47,552 nucleotides of DNA from Bacteroidota bacterium (GCA_017857395.1 JAFMDF010000035.1:1-47552), one strand, 5' to 3'. Numbered from the stretch's first letter, positions 34,286-43,267 are shown. A program made the numbers and translations. The notes: generated by a model from the letters alone, not told the origin.

Positions 34286-34439
34286 TAGAGCGTCAGATAA
34301 AAAATTGATATTACAAAAATTAATAATAAAATTAAAGGATATCCAATATCCGTGTCCCTTCATCTATCCGTAGTATTAATTGCTACCACGGATAGATGAA
34401 GGGACACGGATAATTATCAATCTTTTACCTGACGCTCTA
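34286..34439. mobile_element. 154-bp palindromic MITE-like element
   Basis: The outer ends TAGAGCGTCAG (34286-34296) and CTGACGCTCTA (34429-34439) are perfect inverted repeats, extended by about 14 more bases with two mismatches (left ATAAAAAATTGATA, right complement GTAAAAGATTGATA). Inside, two perfect 24-bp arms (34348-34371 and 34388-34411, beginning ATCCGTGTCCCTTCATC) form a very strong hairpin with a short loop. No protein is encoded and no clear target duplication is seen. It may be a MITE or a palindromic unit; the ATCCGT text links it to the repeat at 14253. Confidence 0.65.
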
Positions 34440-34538
34440 TTTTACTGGTAAAGGCTGATTTTTGGTCGTCTGTGGTTTCTGTTATTTTTTTCATGTTTCT
34501 TATTTTTGTTCATAATGAAGGATTTTCTTATAAAAAAT

Positions 34539-34623
34539 ATTTGCCCCTAATTTAGAATGATTTGCCCCTCGTAACCGCCAATTTTAATGGAACTGTAAAT
34601 TATCTGTTGATTTGGCGATTACG
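34539..34623. repeat. Phased direct repeat and adjacent hairpin
   Basis: ATTTGCCCCT occurs at 34539-34548 and 34560-34569, a 21-bp spacing that puts both on one DNA face. It is directly followed by CGTAACCGCCAA (34570-34581) and TTGGCGATTACG (34612-34623), complementary with one mismatch around a 30-nt loop. A regulator-binding site with an attached structured leader is possible. Confidence 0.4.
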
Positions 34624-35042
34624 AACTACCAGATATTATTAACTTGAAAAACCACTAAGTAATAATTAATCTCCTAATTCCAGCTCTGCAATTGTTCCTG
34701 CCAAATAAACTAACACCTCAAAGCGACCTAATAAAAAACTTGATTTCAACTCACCTCATATTCCTTCCTACTTCACTACCCTATTCCCCCAATCGACTAA
34801 AATCCGTAAAATAACTCCTACCCTTCCTACCGTTTTTACCCCGAATTAACAATAATAAACAAACCGATTAAAAATGTAATGTTGACCGCAGTAAGTATAA
34901 GTACTGAATTAATTAAGGATTGGAGGATTAAAGAATCCTTATGACAATCAACCACTTACACTAAAATAAAATTTCAAACTAGTAATTCAATTACTTATTT
35001 TCAAATAAATATTTTCTGCTCCATTACTCAAAATCAAAAATT
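34624..35042. other. Long leader region before the membrane/GTPase module
   Basis: No open frame of note. It holds C-rich, A-rich pyrimidine text on the plus strand (34700-34850) and a small hairpin AAGGATT / AATCCTT (34915-34940). The promoter of the gene at 35043 should lie here but I see no convincing consensus. Confidence 0.35.
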
Positions 35043-36059
35043 ATGCATACTAATTCTTTTCAGAAAACGCCCCCAAAGGCACCCGAAACAAAACAATCTG
35101 CCTTATTTAATTTGGCAATCATTATTATGGGAACAGTCAGTTGCTATACCACTGCAATGGGCTTAGAACCCATGTTAGGTAGTCGAGTTTTTTCCATTGC
35201 AGTAGCTGCTGCTTTGAGTTTAGTGATGGTCGCTATTGCACTACAATTACCCAAAGCTTTCCAAGAGAATAGACAAACAGGGATGATTTTAAGCTATGTT
35301 TTTGTCGCTTCTTTTAGTGTCTTATTGAATTATAATTTCATTTTTGGAAAATTTTCTTCCGAAAAGATTTTATACAAAGAACTAGAAGCGCATAAAGATG
35401 CCTTATCAGATTTAATCCAAAAAGGAGAAACAGCCGCTAAAAGTCATTATCAAATAGAAACATTAGCAGTTGATGCCAAGGAAAAACGAACTATTGCTAA
35501 TGAAGAATACCAGAATACTGTTCATCCAGGCAAAGGAAAAATACATCGAGAGAAAGACCAAGCGGCAAGATTAGCAGAAAGTCAATTAAAAACAAATCAA
35601 GACAATTACGCTGCTTTTATCACGCCGATTAATGAGGAAATTGATTCCATTTTAACGAATACCACCGCAGCAATGGGTCAATCCGACTGGGCAGCCTATA
35701 GCGATATGATTCCTGTAGTAACCACCGCTTATAATAAAATCGGCAGTAAATTGAGTAGTCAATTACGGGAATTTACCCATGACGCTAGACGCTTTGAAAA
35801 TCGAGATATTGGACAATTGAGTCATTCTTTAGGATCTATGTTTTCAGCTAAGAAAAATGGAGGCGACCCATTTGCAGTAGCCGTCGCTTTAGTATTAGCG
35901 ATATTAATTGATTTCATTATCCTTTTTGCCATCATTGTGTTAAATCGACCTGCTGCTTCTGAGAATAAAAAACAGAAAAAAGATAAAAAAGCTTTCCAAG
36001 GCTTTTTAGCACCTAAAAATATCACACAAGAACCTTTAATAATAGAGCGAAATTTCTAA
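35043..36059 (+). CDS. Four-helix membrane protein with long soluble helical domain
   Basis: A 338-aa protein. Three hydrophobic segments lie in the first 100 residues (FNLAIIIMGTVSCYTTAMGL, VFSIAVAAALSLVMVAIAL, ILSYVFVASFSVLLNYNFIF). A hydrophilic helical domain (about 105-275, with ELEAHKDALSDLIQKGETAAK and HREKDQAARLAESQLK) follows, then a fourth helix (FAVAVALVLAILIDFIILFAIIVL) and a basic tail. The layout recalls DUF4407-type proteins, but no family is proven. It is the first gene of a three-gene module with the GTPase downstream, and could be its membrane receptor or effector. Confidence 0.75.
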   Translation: MHTNSFQKTPPKAPETKQSALFNLAIIIMGTVSCYTTAMGLEPMLGSRVFSIAVAAALSLVMVAIALQLPKAFQENRQTGMILSYVFVASFSVLLNYNFIFGKFSSEKILYKELEAHKDALSDLIQKGETAAKSHYQIETLAVDAKEKRTIANEEYQNTVHPGKGKIHREKDQAARLAESQLKTNQDNYAAFITPINEEIDSILTNTTAAMGQSDWAAYSDMIPVVTTAYNKIGSKLSSQLREFTHDARRFENRDIGQLSHSLGSMFSAKKNGGDPFAVAVALVLAILIDFIILFAIIVLNRPAASENKKQKKDKKAFQGFLAPKNITQEPLIIERNF

Positions 36060-36068
36060 ACATGCGAG

Positions 36069-36110
36069 TTGCCAATTGCCAATTTAGTTCACTTAATTGG
36101 AAACTGGCAA
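36069..36110 (+). terminator. Hairpin after membrane-protein gene
   Basis: TTGCCAATTGCCAATT (36069-36084) and AATTGGAAACTGGCAA (36095-36110) pair over 16 bp with two mismatches, 9 bp after the stop codon. No U-tract follows, so partial termination or mRNA protection are both possible. Confidence 0.45.
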
Positions 36111-36195
36111 AATGTTCCTCACACAACATTATCTGTAAGCTGAGGCCATTCCCTTTAACCGATTTAAATATTAAGCATACTGCCTTAGAATTTCC

Positions 36196-36298
36196 GATTT
36201 GCTAAATTTTGCAAATCTTCCTTCATGGGCAAGAAAACTAACAGGCTGACCGAGAATAGCGATTTGCTAAATTTAGCAAATCAGGAATACTCGGTCAG
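36196..36298. repeat. Two copies of a 22-bp palindrome, one inside a larger hairpin
   Basis: GATTTGCTAAATTTTGCAAA plus TC (36196-36217) and the perfect palindrome GATTTGCTAAATTTAGCAAA plus TC (36261-36282) differ at one base. The second is enclosed by CTGACCGAG (36246-36254) and CTCGGTCAG (36290-36298), making a 53-bp cruciform-capable unit. It ends 36 bp before the GTPase start codon, a position where it could affect expression of the downstream gene. Confidence 0.65.
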
Positions 36299-36334
36299 CT
36301 ACTAAATTACTTAAACCTTAAACAATAGCAAACC

Positions 36335-37561
36335 ATGTCAAATTATCATATTTCCGATTTCAATTCAGGTAACCCAACTACGGGCAATACCATTAATGAC
36401 GATTTTAAGGTAACCACTTTAAAACGTCCTAAAAAGAAAACAATTCCCAAAACCCTTAATGACCAATTTGGGGATACTGAAGACCCTGCAGATTTTGACG
36501 ATTTTAGAGAAGCGATGGAAGATTTAGATTTACCCGAAGAGGAGTTTGAAACTTTTGATGATGAGGACATTATGACAGATTTTCAAGAAACTTTCCCTAA
36601 AGAAAATAGAATACGACCCAACATTCCAATTGAGAGACATCAACCAGAACCAGCCCCAGCACCCGTTGAAAATCGACCATTAATTGGTGGTTTACCTCGC
36701 ATTCCAATTACCATTGGTAAAAAGCGAAAGGAACGAAAAGTCTTGAAAAAAGAGCATACTTCCCTGCAAGCAAAAAACAGCAATTTCATTTTCGTTTTTG
36801 GCTATACTGGTTCTGGAAAAACAACCGTTTTAGCAGCTATTGACCTTTATATTCGTCGAAAATATGCCAAAACGATTAATCCCACAGGTAATAAAGAAGG
36901 CATCAATCACATCAACAAAATTGTGCGCAATATTACTTTTGGAGAATTTCCCAATGCGACACCCGCAGGGACTATCGTGGAATATGATGTGGCTTTAACG
37001 CATCCTGTTAGTGATGAAACGGTTAACCTAACCTTCATTGAAATGGCAGGGGAAGATTTACGAAAAATAAATACCGATGACGAAGATGGTGGAACGGGCG
37101 AATTGCGGTCAGAGATTAAAAAATACTTGACTTGCCCCGATATTTCTATCTCTTTTTTATTGATAGCAGATTATAAAGAACGAATCGAAACGCTCAGAGA
37201 AGACGATTTATTCATCAATTTCTTTGGCTATGTCCGCAATTTGGAAGTGCCTTTGAAAAACGTTGGCGTTATCGTTTCCAAGTTTGATAAAGATTTGACA
37301 GACCGCTTATTCTTGAATAATGTGGTAGAAGATTATTTGCCACAAACCCGCCGATTTATGGAAAATAAAAGCATTATCGAAAATGCTAAAATCTTTCCTT
37401 TTTCCATTGGTGAAGTGGTACAAGAAGAAGACGATGAACCAAGAATTACTGCCATAGATTTGCGAGATACCGATGCAGTAGTCAATTGGTTATTTGATTC
37501 TTTTTCTGAATTTAATACAGATACACCAAGTTGGTCTTGGAAAAGTATGTTCGGGCTATAA
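36335..37561 (+). CDS. TRAFAC-type GTPase-like protein
   Basis: A 408-aa P-loop protein. Residues 1-110 are disordered and strongly acidic (DFDDFREAMEDLDLPEEEFE). A basic segment (GKKRKERKVLKKEH) precedes the NTPase domain: Walker A GYTGSGKTT (156-164), a switch II-like FIEMAGED (234-241), and a G4-like VSKFD (314-318), with FPFSIGE as a possible G5. This arrangement points to a TRAFAC GTPase of the kind found in bacterial conflict and stress systems. It lies 275 bp after the membrane protein and before a 229-aa unknown, all on one strand. The name and role are not established. Confidence 0.75.
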   Translation: MSNYHISDFNSGNPTTGNTINDDFKVTTLKRPKKKTIPKTLNDQFGDTEDPADFDDFREAMEDLDLPEEEFETFDDEDIMTDFQETFPKENRIRPNIPIERHQPEPAPAPVENRPLIGGLPRIPITIGKKRKERKVLKKEHTSLQAKNSNFIFVFGYTGSGKTTVLAAIDLYIRRKYAKTINPTGNKEGINHINKIVRNITFGEFPNATPAGTIVEYDVALTHPVSDETVNLTFIEMAGEDLRKINTDDEDGGTGELRSEIKKYLTCPDISISFLLIADYKERIETLREDDLFINFFGYVRNLEVPLKNVGVIVSKFDKDLTDRLFLNNVVEDYLPQTRRFMENKSIIENAKIFPFSIGEVVQEEDDEPRITAIDLRDTDAVVNWLFDSFSEFNTDTPSWSWKSMFGL

Positions 37562-37575
37562 ATCTCCGTATAGGG

Positions 37576-37594
37576 CGGCTGTTTTTTGCAGCCG
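37576..37594 (+). terminator. GC-rich hairpin after GTPase gene
   Basis: CGGCTG (37576-37581) and CAGCCG (37589-37594) form a stem around a T-rich loop, 14 bp past the stop. No T-tract follows. Confidence 0.45.
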
Positions 37595-37627
37595 TTCTAA
37601 CTGAGTACAACTTACAGAACTTAAATA

Positions 37628-37700
37628 AAATTTTCAATTTTCAACTACCTTCGGTGGGAACTTGAAATTGAGACTGAATTTGAGATTAAAATTGAGAATT
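37628..37700. repeat. TTTTCAATTTTCAA / CTACCTTCGGTGGG intergenic repeat
   Basis: AT-rich arms (AAATTTTCAATTTTCAAC, then AACTTGAAATTGAGACTG) flank a CTACCTTCGGTGGG centre in which ACC and GGT pair. It resembles the element at 8272-8353 in composition and layout. Immediately downstream, CACGG...GTCT (37751-37764) and AGAC...CCGTG (37773-37787) form a weak stem just before the next start codon. Confidence 0.45.
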
Positions 37701-37800
37701 ATCGACAATTTGTTGGTCTTTAGATTTCTGTAAGCACCTAATTCTTAATCCACGGAAACCGTCTATTGTAAAAGACCATCTACCGTGAACCATCAAAAAT

Positions 37801-38490
37801 ATGCGCGTCAATACACCTAATAGTTTCTCTATCATCGCCTTTGGCAAACAAAGAGGCTTGCAAGTCTTCCACCAAGCGGGGTTTAAAGGCATCAATAAAG
37901 ATAAATTAATCGAACAATTACAATTGGATTTGGACGATATGCCTTTGCGAAAAGGAGAAGTATTATACAGTAAAATCTTATTGAATATTCGTGGTATTTT
38001 GTATACTTTTTTTATCAAATATCACTTTACGCTAGATGCTTATGGACGCAAGGGCTTTCGAGCTATTGGCATTGGTTTAAAAGGCAAAAAAATCAAAAAT
38101 TGGGAAGATGCCATTCGATTGGCAAGTATCCTACGTTCTTTACCATTATATGAATTTTCGGCAATTGATTATTATTTAAACCAATTAGAAGGCTTGGCTA
38201 CCGAACGAATTATGGAAAATGCGATTTTAGACCAAACGCCCTATTTATTTCCTGCTATTGATTATTTAAGTGAAATTGAATTAGCCACGTTTATTTATAT
38301 TTCCTTGTTCGAGGCCAGTCATTTGCCTTATTTAGCAAAATTACATTTAACCAATGGCCACCGAATTTTAGCAGATTTAGATAATCCTCTGTATGAAATC
38401 GTAGCAGAAAAGGATTTTGAACAATACACCTCTTCTTTTGGCTTTAGCTTGTATGAACGGCAGGCGCAGAAATTAAGTGGGGTGCTATAA
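37801..38490 (+). CDS. Hypothetical protein of the membrane/GTPase module
   Basis: A 229-aa soluble-looking protein with no signal peptide and no clear transmembrane helix. The first half has beta-like segments (NSFSIIAFGKQRGLQVFHQAGFKG, FTLDAYGRKGFRAIGIGLKG) and the second is helical (DAIRLASILRSLPLYEFSAIDYYLNQLEGL, ELATFIYISLFEASHLPYLAKL). I recognise no family. Its position 239 bp after the GTPase on the same strand and the absence of other genes suggest a third component. An effector or GTPase-associated role is conjecture. Confidence 0.7.
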   Translation: MRVNTPNSFSIIAFGKQRGLQVFHQAGFKGINKDKLIEQLQLDLDDMPLRKGEVLYSKILLNIRGILYTFFIKYHFTLDAYGRKGFRAIGIGLKGKKIKNWEDAIRLASILRSLPLYEFSAIDYYLNQLEGLATERIMENAILDQTPYLFPAIDYLSEIELATFIYISLFEASHLPYLAKLHLTNGHRILADLDNPLYEIVAEKDFEQYTSSFGFSLYERQAQKLSGVL

Positions 38491-38519
38491 TTTACTGATA
38501 AAATTTTTCTCCATTTTAA

Positions 38520-38999
38520 TTAAGCTTTTAATTGAATGGGTATCCATATTTCTTCTTCCGCATCAGGGTCTCTTTGCTGCGTTTTTTCTCCTAATATATC
38601 AAAATGTGGTCGATTATCTAAAATGTATATTGAATTGGGTAACCATTGCGTAAAGATATATTGAAAAGTACTGGGCGTAGAATCTGCACCTTTTATGGTA
38701 AAAACGGCATATTCTCCGCCTGTCAAAATAATGCTTTTCATTCCTGTTGGCATTTCCTCAAGGGTCGATACTTCTACTGCCGCCCATTTTGTAAAGGTAG
38801 CTGCTGGGCTAAAATTGGCATAATAATCATTCGGGTATACCCTTATGTCAAATACGTCTTTACTTTTGATATTTTGAATTTCTTTTTTTCTGGGCATAAA
38901 CGTCTTAAATAATTGGACGGTTTTATTTTCAACTAGAGACGTTTCTAGCGACATACCAATTAGTTTTTTAGTAGTTAGTATTTCTATTCTTGGTTGCAT
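38520..38999 (-). CDS. GyrI-like small-molecule-binding domain protein
   Basis: About 159 aa from ATG 38999, preferred because AAAGGA lies just upstream and the alternative at 39017 is TTG. The pattern matches GyrI/AraC effector-binding proteins: RIEILTTKKLIGMSLETSLVENKTVQLFKTFMPRKKEI at the start, then FDIRVYP, FTKWAAVEVSTLEEMPTGMKSIILTGGEYAVFTIKG, FQYIFTQWLPNS, and RPHFDILGEK...EEIWIPI at the end. Stand-alone members bind or hydrolyse lipophilic small molecules or inhibit gyrase; the specific function is unknown. It converges with the 229-aa gene. Confidence 0.85.
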   Translation of the reverse strand: MQPRIEILTTKKLIGMSLETSLVENKTVQLFKTFMPRKKEIQNIKSKDVFDIRVYPNDYYANFSPAATFTKWAAVEVSTLEEMPTGMKSIILTGGEYAVFTIKGADSTPSTFQYIFTQWLPNSIYILDNRPHFDILGEKTQQRDPDAEEEIWIPIQLKA

Positions 39000-39442
39000 A
39001 TCCTTTGTTTGTATCAATTATTATCAAAAGTACTTTAACACAACTTGTCCCGATTTTTATCGTGGATAGTCATAGAGTTAAGGCACATAGTTCATATAGT
39101 TTTAAAGCTAGTAATTCTGTTAATAAATTCGTGCCCTCTAAAAATCATGCTTTTAGCAACAAAATTATCAACTATTCTATTTATCTACATAACTCGTAAA
39201 ATTATGTTCTCTATGTGTAAAACTATCTGACTATGTGTTAAAAAACAATATTATTCATTTTCCTTCACCGAAAAAATTCCCAAGCTCACCTAGCATTTTC
39301 CCACCTTCACCTTTTAACTACCTTTTCAAGAAGCCTAATAAAGTAACTTTACAATATATTCCAGACATGATAGGGGATAACATTGATTATATCATCTAGT
39401 AACCAAATCACCTATTCAATCACCCGACTGTAAAAAAACAAC
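39000..39442. other. Intergenic region, 443 bp, before the broken receptor gene
   Basis: No gene or strong structure seen. The region is AT-rich and must contain divergent promoters for the GyrI-like protein and the receptor. A near match to the Bacteroidota promoter (TAACTTTA, about 39350) is the only candidate noted. Confidence 0.3.
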
Positions 39443-41836
39443 ATGAGAAAGACCATTCTATTTCTATTGGCCTGCTTTGCATTTAGCAGCCAATTAACCA
39501 GCCAAACCCAAACCGTTAGAGGAACTATTGTAGATTTAGACTCACAAGTACCTTTAATCGGTGCGACCATCCAATTAATTGCCAATAACCCCGTAGGAAC
39601 AACAACTGATATTGATGGCAAATTTCAATTAGATAATATTCCTACTGGACGTCAATCTTTTGTCGTGCAATATTTAGGCTACGAAGTCCAAAAATTGGAA
39701 GAATTAGTCGTGACGCCATCTAAAGAAGTGGTACTCAATATCAAATTAAGAGAATCTGTTGAACAACTCAATGAAGTCATTGTCAAAGCGAGTAGCAATA
39801 ACCACGAAGCTTTAAATGAAATGAGTATGATTTCGGCTCGTTCTATGACTATTGAAGAATTGACTCGCCAGCCTGCCAATTTTAATGACCCTGCTAGAAT
39901 GGCATTGGGCTTTTCTGGCGTTACCTCCGCAGGAGACGATGAATCCAATGAAATTGTCGTTCGTGGAAATTCCCCTGCTGGTATTTTATGGAGAATTGAA
40001 GGCATCGAAGTCTCTAATCCAAATCACTTTTCAGAGGCAGGCACAGCAGGTGGTGGTATATCTATGTTAAGCACTAACGCCATGGGAACTTCCGATTTTT
40101 TTGCAGGGGCTTTTCCTGCTGAATTTGGCAATGCTTTATCTGGTGTGTTTGATATTAAATTGCGAAATGGTAATAATAATACCACAGAAGCGGCGGCGCA
40201 AATTGGCCTATTGGGTTTAAATGCTGCGGTAGAAGGCCCTTTCAAAAAAGGCTATGATGGGGCTTATTTAATTAATTATCGCTATTCTACTTTGGGCATT
40301 ATCGAAAGCTTAGGTGTCATCGAATCAGGGGGAGGTACGCCAGACTTCCAAGATTTATCTTTTAAAGTGCGTTTACCTACTAAAAAAGCAGGGACTTTTA
40401 GTTTATTTGGCTTAGGTGGTGATTTTCTTTCAGAAGATGATTACACTTCAGCGGGCGACCAAAGACGAGATATTTTCAGTGGAAAAACAGGTATCGTTGG
40501 TTTGGCTCATTTATTGACCTTATCTAATAAAACTTATTTAAAAACAGTCGTTGCTGCCAATTATGCGGGTCGTTTTTATGATGAAGGTCGATTGGGTTTG
40601 TCTACAGAAGAAAATGTTGATAATGATTATAAAGAATTTTTTGAAGATAAATCGAGTAGAGTTTCTGTTTTATTAAACCATAAATTTAATAGCAAACATG
40701 TCTTGCGAGCAGGCGGTGTTTTTAGTCATTTGAATTATGATTTAAAACTAGAAGAGCGCCTATTCAATTGGATTGAGAATCCTGACGGTTCGTATACACG
40801 GGAATACACCGATGATTGGATTACTTTATTGGATAGCAAAGGCGATTCTTATAGCATCCAAAGTTATTTACAATGGAAGTATAATATTACCAGCAATTTA
40901 ACCTTGAATACAGGTTTGCATTTATTAAATTTTGGTCTGAATAATAATACCTCCGTAGAACCTAGAATTGGTTTAAATTGACAGTTTGCACCTAAACAAT
41001 CGGTAGCTTTAGGCATTGGCAGACATAGCAAAATTGAATCTCTATCTACTTACTTTGTGCAAAGACGAAATGCCCAAGGCGAAACCATTTTACCTAACCG
41101 AGATTTACCTTTACAAAAAGCGACGCATTATATCATGTCTTATAATTTGGCTTTAGCCAGAAAGTTAAATTTCAAAATAGAAGGCTATTATCAAAGCATT
41201 GATAACTTACCCGTAAGTAGCGACCCAAATAGCAATGTCGCTTTATTAAACCAATACTATTTTGATGTCTTTTTTAATATTCCTAGTTTGACAGGAACAG
41301 GAAAAGGTAGAAATTATGGTGTGGATGTTAGTTTAGAAAAAGGCTTTAGTAAGGAGACTTATTTTGTATTAAATGGGTCTTTATTTAAATCAGAATATCA
41401 GACCAATACCAACGAATGGTATCAAACCAAATACAGCAGTAATTATAATCTTGTAGCGATTGGTGGGAAAGAATTTCATTTTGGCAAAAAGGCTAACAGA
41501 ACCTTGGGTATCAATGCCAAATTTATCTTAAATGGTGCTTTGCGCTATACGCCCATTAACGAATCGGCAAGTTTAGCTGCCCAAGAAACCATCTTAAATG
41601 AAACGCCTTTCACCAAACATTTACCCACTTATTGGCGAGCAGATTTGGGGATTAATTATAGTTGGTATAAAAAACGAGTCGTCCATTCTTTAAGCTTGAA
41701 TGTACAGAATGTTACCAACCGAGAAAACATCTTTAGCCAAAATGAATTTTATAGTACTACGGAAAATCGAATTATTCGCCGACGTGGGACACAATTGCCT
41801 TTGATTCCTATTTTGAGTTATCGGATTGAGTTCTAA
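39443..41836 (+). pseudogene. TonB-dependent receptor interrupted by one in-frame TGA
   Basis: A receptor gene of 797 codons with a single nonsense codon. The N-terminus is a signal peptide (LFLLACFAFSSQLTSQ), a carboxypeptidase-regulatory-like domain (VRGTIVDLDSQVPLIGATIQL, DGKFQLDNIPTGRQSFVVQYLGY), then a plug (EIVVRGNSPAGILWRIEGIEV, FFAGAFPAEFGNALSGVFDI) and barrel. At 40979-40981 the frame reads TGA between GLN and QFAPKQSVALGIGRHSKIES. In homologues this position is normally Trp (GL-K/N-WQF), so TGG to TGA is the likely change. Downstream the same frame continues intact to 41836 and ends in IPILSYRIEF with a terminal Phe. No other lesion is visible, so the mutation is recent, a sequencing error, or read through. 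Confidence 0.88.
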
Positions 41837-41855
41837 AGCTACAGGGTGTAATATA

Positions 41856-41997
41856 GATGTCAGAAGTCAGACCGTTTATTTCATAAACTGTCAGAAGTCA
41901 GATTATTTCAGACTAAAATACAATCATTAGGTGGTCGTCTAGAAAAAATCTGACTTCTGACAGAAAAATGAATTTTTCGGTCTGACTTCTGACTTCT
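41856..41997. repeat. 142-bp inverted repeat built from GTCAGAAGTCAGA units
   Basis: Left arm: GTCAGAAGTCAGACCG (41859-41874) and CTGTCAGAAGTCAGATT (41888-41904). Right arm: AATCTGACTTCTGACAG (41947-41963) and CGGTCTGACTTCTGAC (41978-41993). The inner and outer pairs are perfectly complementary, and the bases between match in part, giving arms of about 49 nt and a loop of about 42 nt. It fills the gap between two convergent genes and could stop transcription from both sides. Confidence 0.75.
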
Positions 41998-42001
41998 AAT
42001 C

Positions 42002-43267
42002 TTAATCCACAATCGCCTGATAAACCAACTGCCGCATTTTCTGATTATAATAATCCGTATAAGGAGCTGTCTGCATCATCAAAAAAGCAATCATTTCTTC
42101 CTTTGGGTCGATGAAAAAGTAGGTATTAAAAGCACCACTCCAGTAATACATGCCTTCTGATGCCATATCCGCAGAAGCCGCCATATCCGTTTTAATGCCA
42201 AACCCTAAACCGAAGCCGAAACCAGGCGCACTCCACTTATCCCCTACTCTATCTGCCGTCATCAATTCAATTGTTTTTCTGCCCAATAATTGATGTCCAT
42301 TCCCTTTTCCATTATTCAATAACATTTGGGCAAATTTCATATAATCCATTGCTGTAGAAAATAAGGCGTGCGTCCCTCCATAAACCGTTTCGCCTTGTCC
42401 TTTAGGCTGTCTTTCTGTATGAGGCACTAAATTTCCTTCTTTATTTTTATGATGTAAAGTGGCAATTCTATCATTCTTTGATGGGTCTAAAGTATAACCT
42501 GTATCGTCCATACCTAGTGGCGTAAAAATTCTTTCTTCTAGAAAATCGGCACAAGATTGCCCAGTAAAATGTTCGATTAATAATGCCAACACATCTGGAC
42601 CTGCACTATAATACCAAACATTATCAGGCTGTGCAACCAACGGCAATTTTGCCATTGCCATTACTCTATCTTCAATCGTTTGATGCGGCTGAAAATATAA
42701 GGCTTTCACATACATTTGGTCAATTTCAGAAGCGCCTAAACCATGCGATAAGCCTGCGGTATGACTTAGACAATGCGCAATCGTAATTTGTTTATCGGCT
42801 GGGGTTAATTCCATTTTCTTTTCGTCCGAACCTGCTACTTCTACAAAATTAGCTACGGACATGTCTTTAAAAGCAGGAAAGTATTTTGAAATCGGGTCGT
42901 TTAATTGAAAGTAGCCTTCTTCGTATAACATCATAATACCAACACTTACAACTGGTTTAGTCATAGATTGGATGTAGAAAATCTCATCTAATGACATTTG
43001 TTCTTTCGTCGCTAAGTTGGTATAGCCATGTTTTTTATGTTGAGCAATTGCACCTTTTCGATACACTAAACTTACCGCGCCTGGGATTTTTCCAGCTACG
43101 ATTTCTCCTTCTAAAAAGGCATCTAATCGAGCTAACCTTTCGGCAGATAATCCTGCTGCTGCTGGATTGATGGCAGTTTGAGATTGGGCTAATAGACTGG
43201 TAGATACGATTAATAATAAACCGATAAAAAAGGATTGGAATGTGATTGCTGTTTTGGTAAACTTCAT
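42002..43267 (-). CDS. Class C beta-lactamase-like serine hydrolase, secreted
   Basis: A 421-aa protein with a signal peptide (residues about 1-28, ending LLAQ). The beta-lactamase/penicillin-binding fold shows the SxxK motif SMTK (Ser101, Lys104), a second YxN-like motif as YSAG in VWYYSAGPDVLALLIEHFTG, and a third-motif region around GETVYGGTHALFS. Such proteins are esterases, D-aminopeptidases or peptidases more often than antibiotic resistance enzymes. The Asn of the YxN motif is replaced (YSA), which fits an esterase-like function. Substrate unknown. Confidence 0.9.
   Translation of the reverse strand: MKFTKTAITFQSFFIGLLLIVSTSLLAQSQTAINPAAAGLSAERLARLDAFLEGEIVAGKIPGAVSLVYRKGAIAQHKKHGYTNLATKEQMSLDEIFYIQSMTKPVVSVGIMMLYEEGYFQLNDPISKYFPAFKDMSVANFVEVAGSDEKKMELTPADKQITIAHCLSHTAGLSHGLGASEIDQMYVKALYFQPHQTIEDRVMAMAKLPLVAQPDNVWYYSAGPDVLALLIEHFTGQSCADFLEERIFTPLGMDDTGYTLDPSKNDRIATLHHKNKEGNLVPHTERQPKGQGETVYGGTHALFSTAMDYMKFAQMLLNNGKGNGHQLLGRKTIELMTADRVGDKWSAPGFGFGLGFGIKTDMAASADMASEGMYYWSGAFNTYFFIDPKEEMIAFLMMQTAPYTDYYNQKMRQLVYQAIVD

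Noticed and set aside
37686-38018. Minus-strand open frame of 110 codons near the 229-aa gene
   Set aside because: Most of it is antisense to the 229-aa gene; the rest is repeat-like intergenic text.
40979-40981. TGA read as tryptophan (altered genetic code)
   Set aside because: Other intact genes here end in TGA, for example the CHAT gene at 19195 and moeA at 23265, and Trp is coded by TGG throughout.
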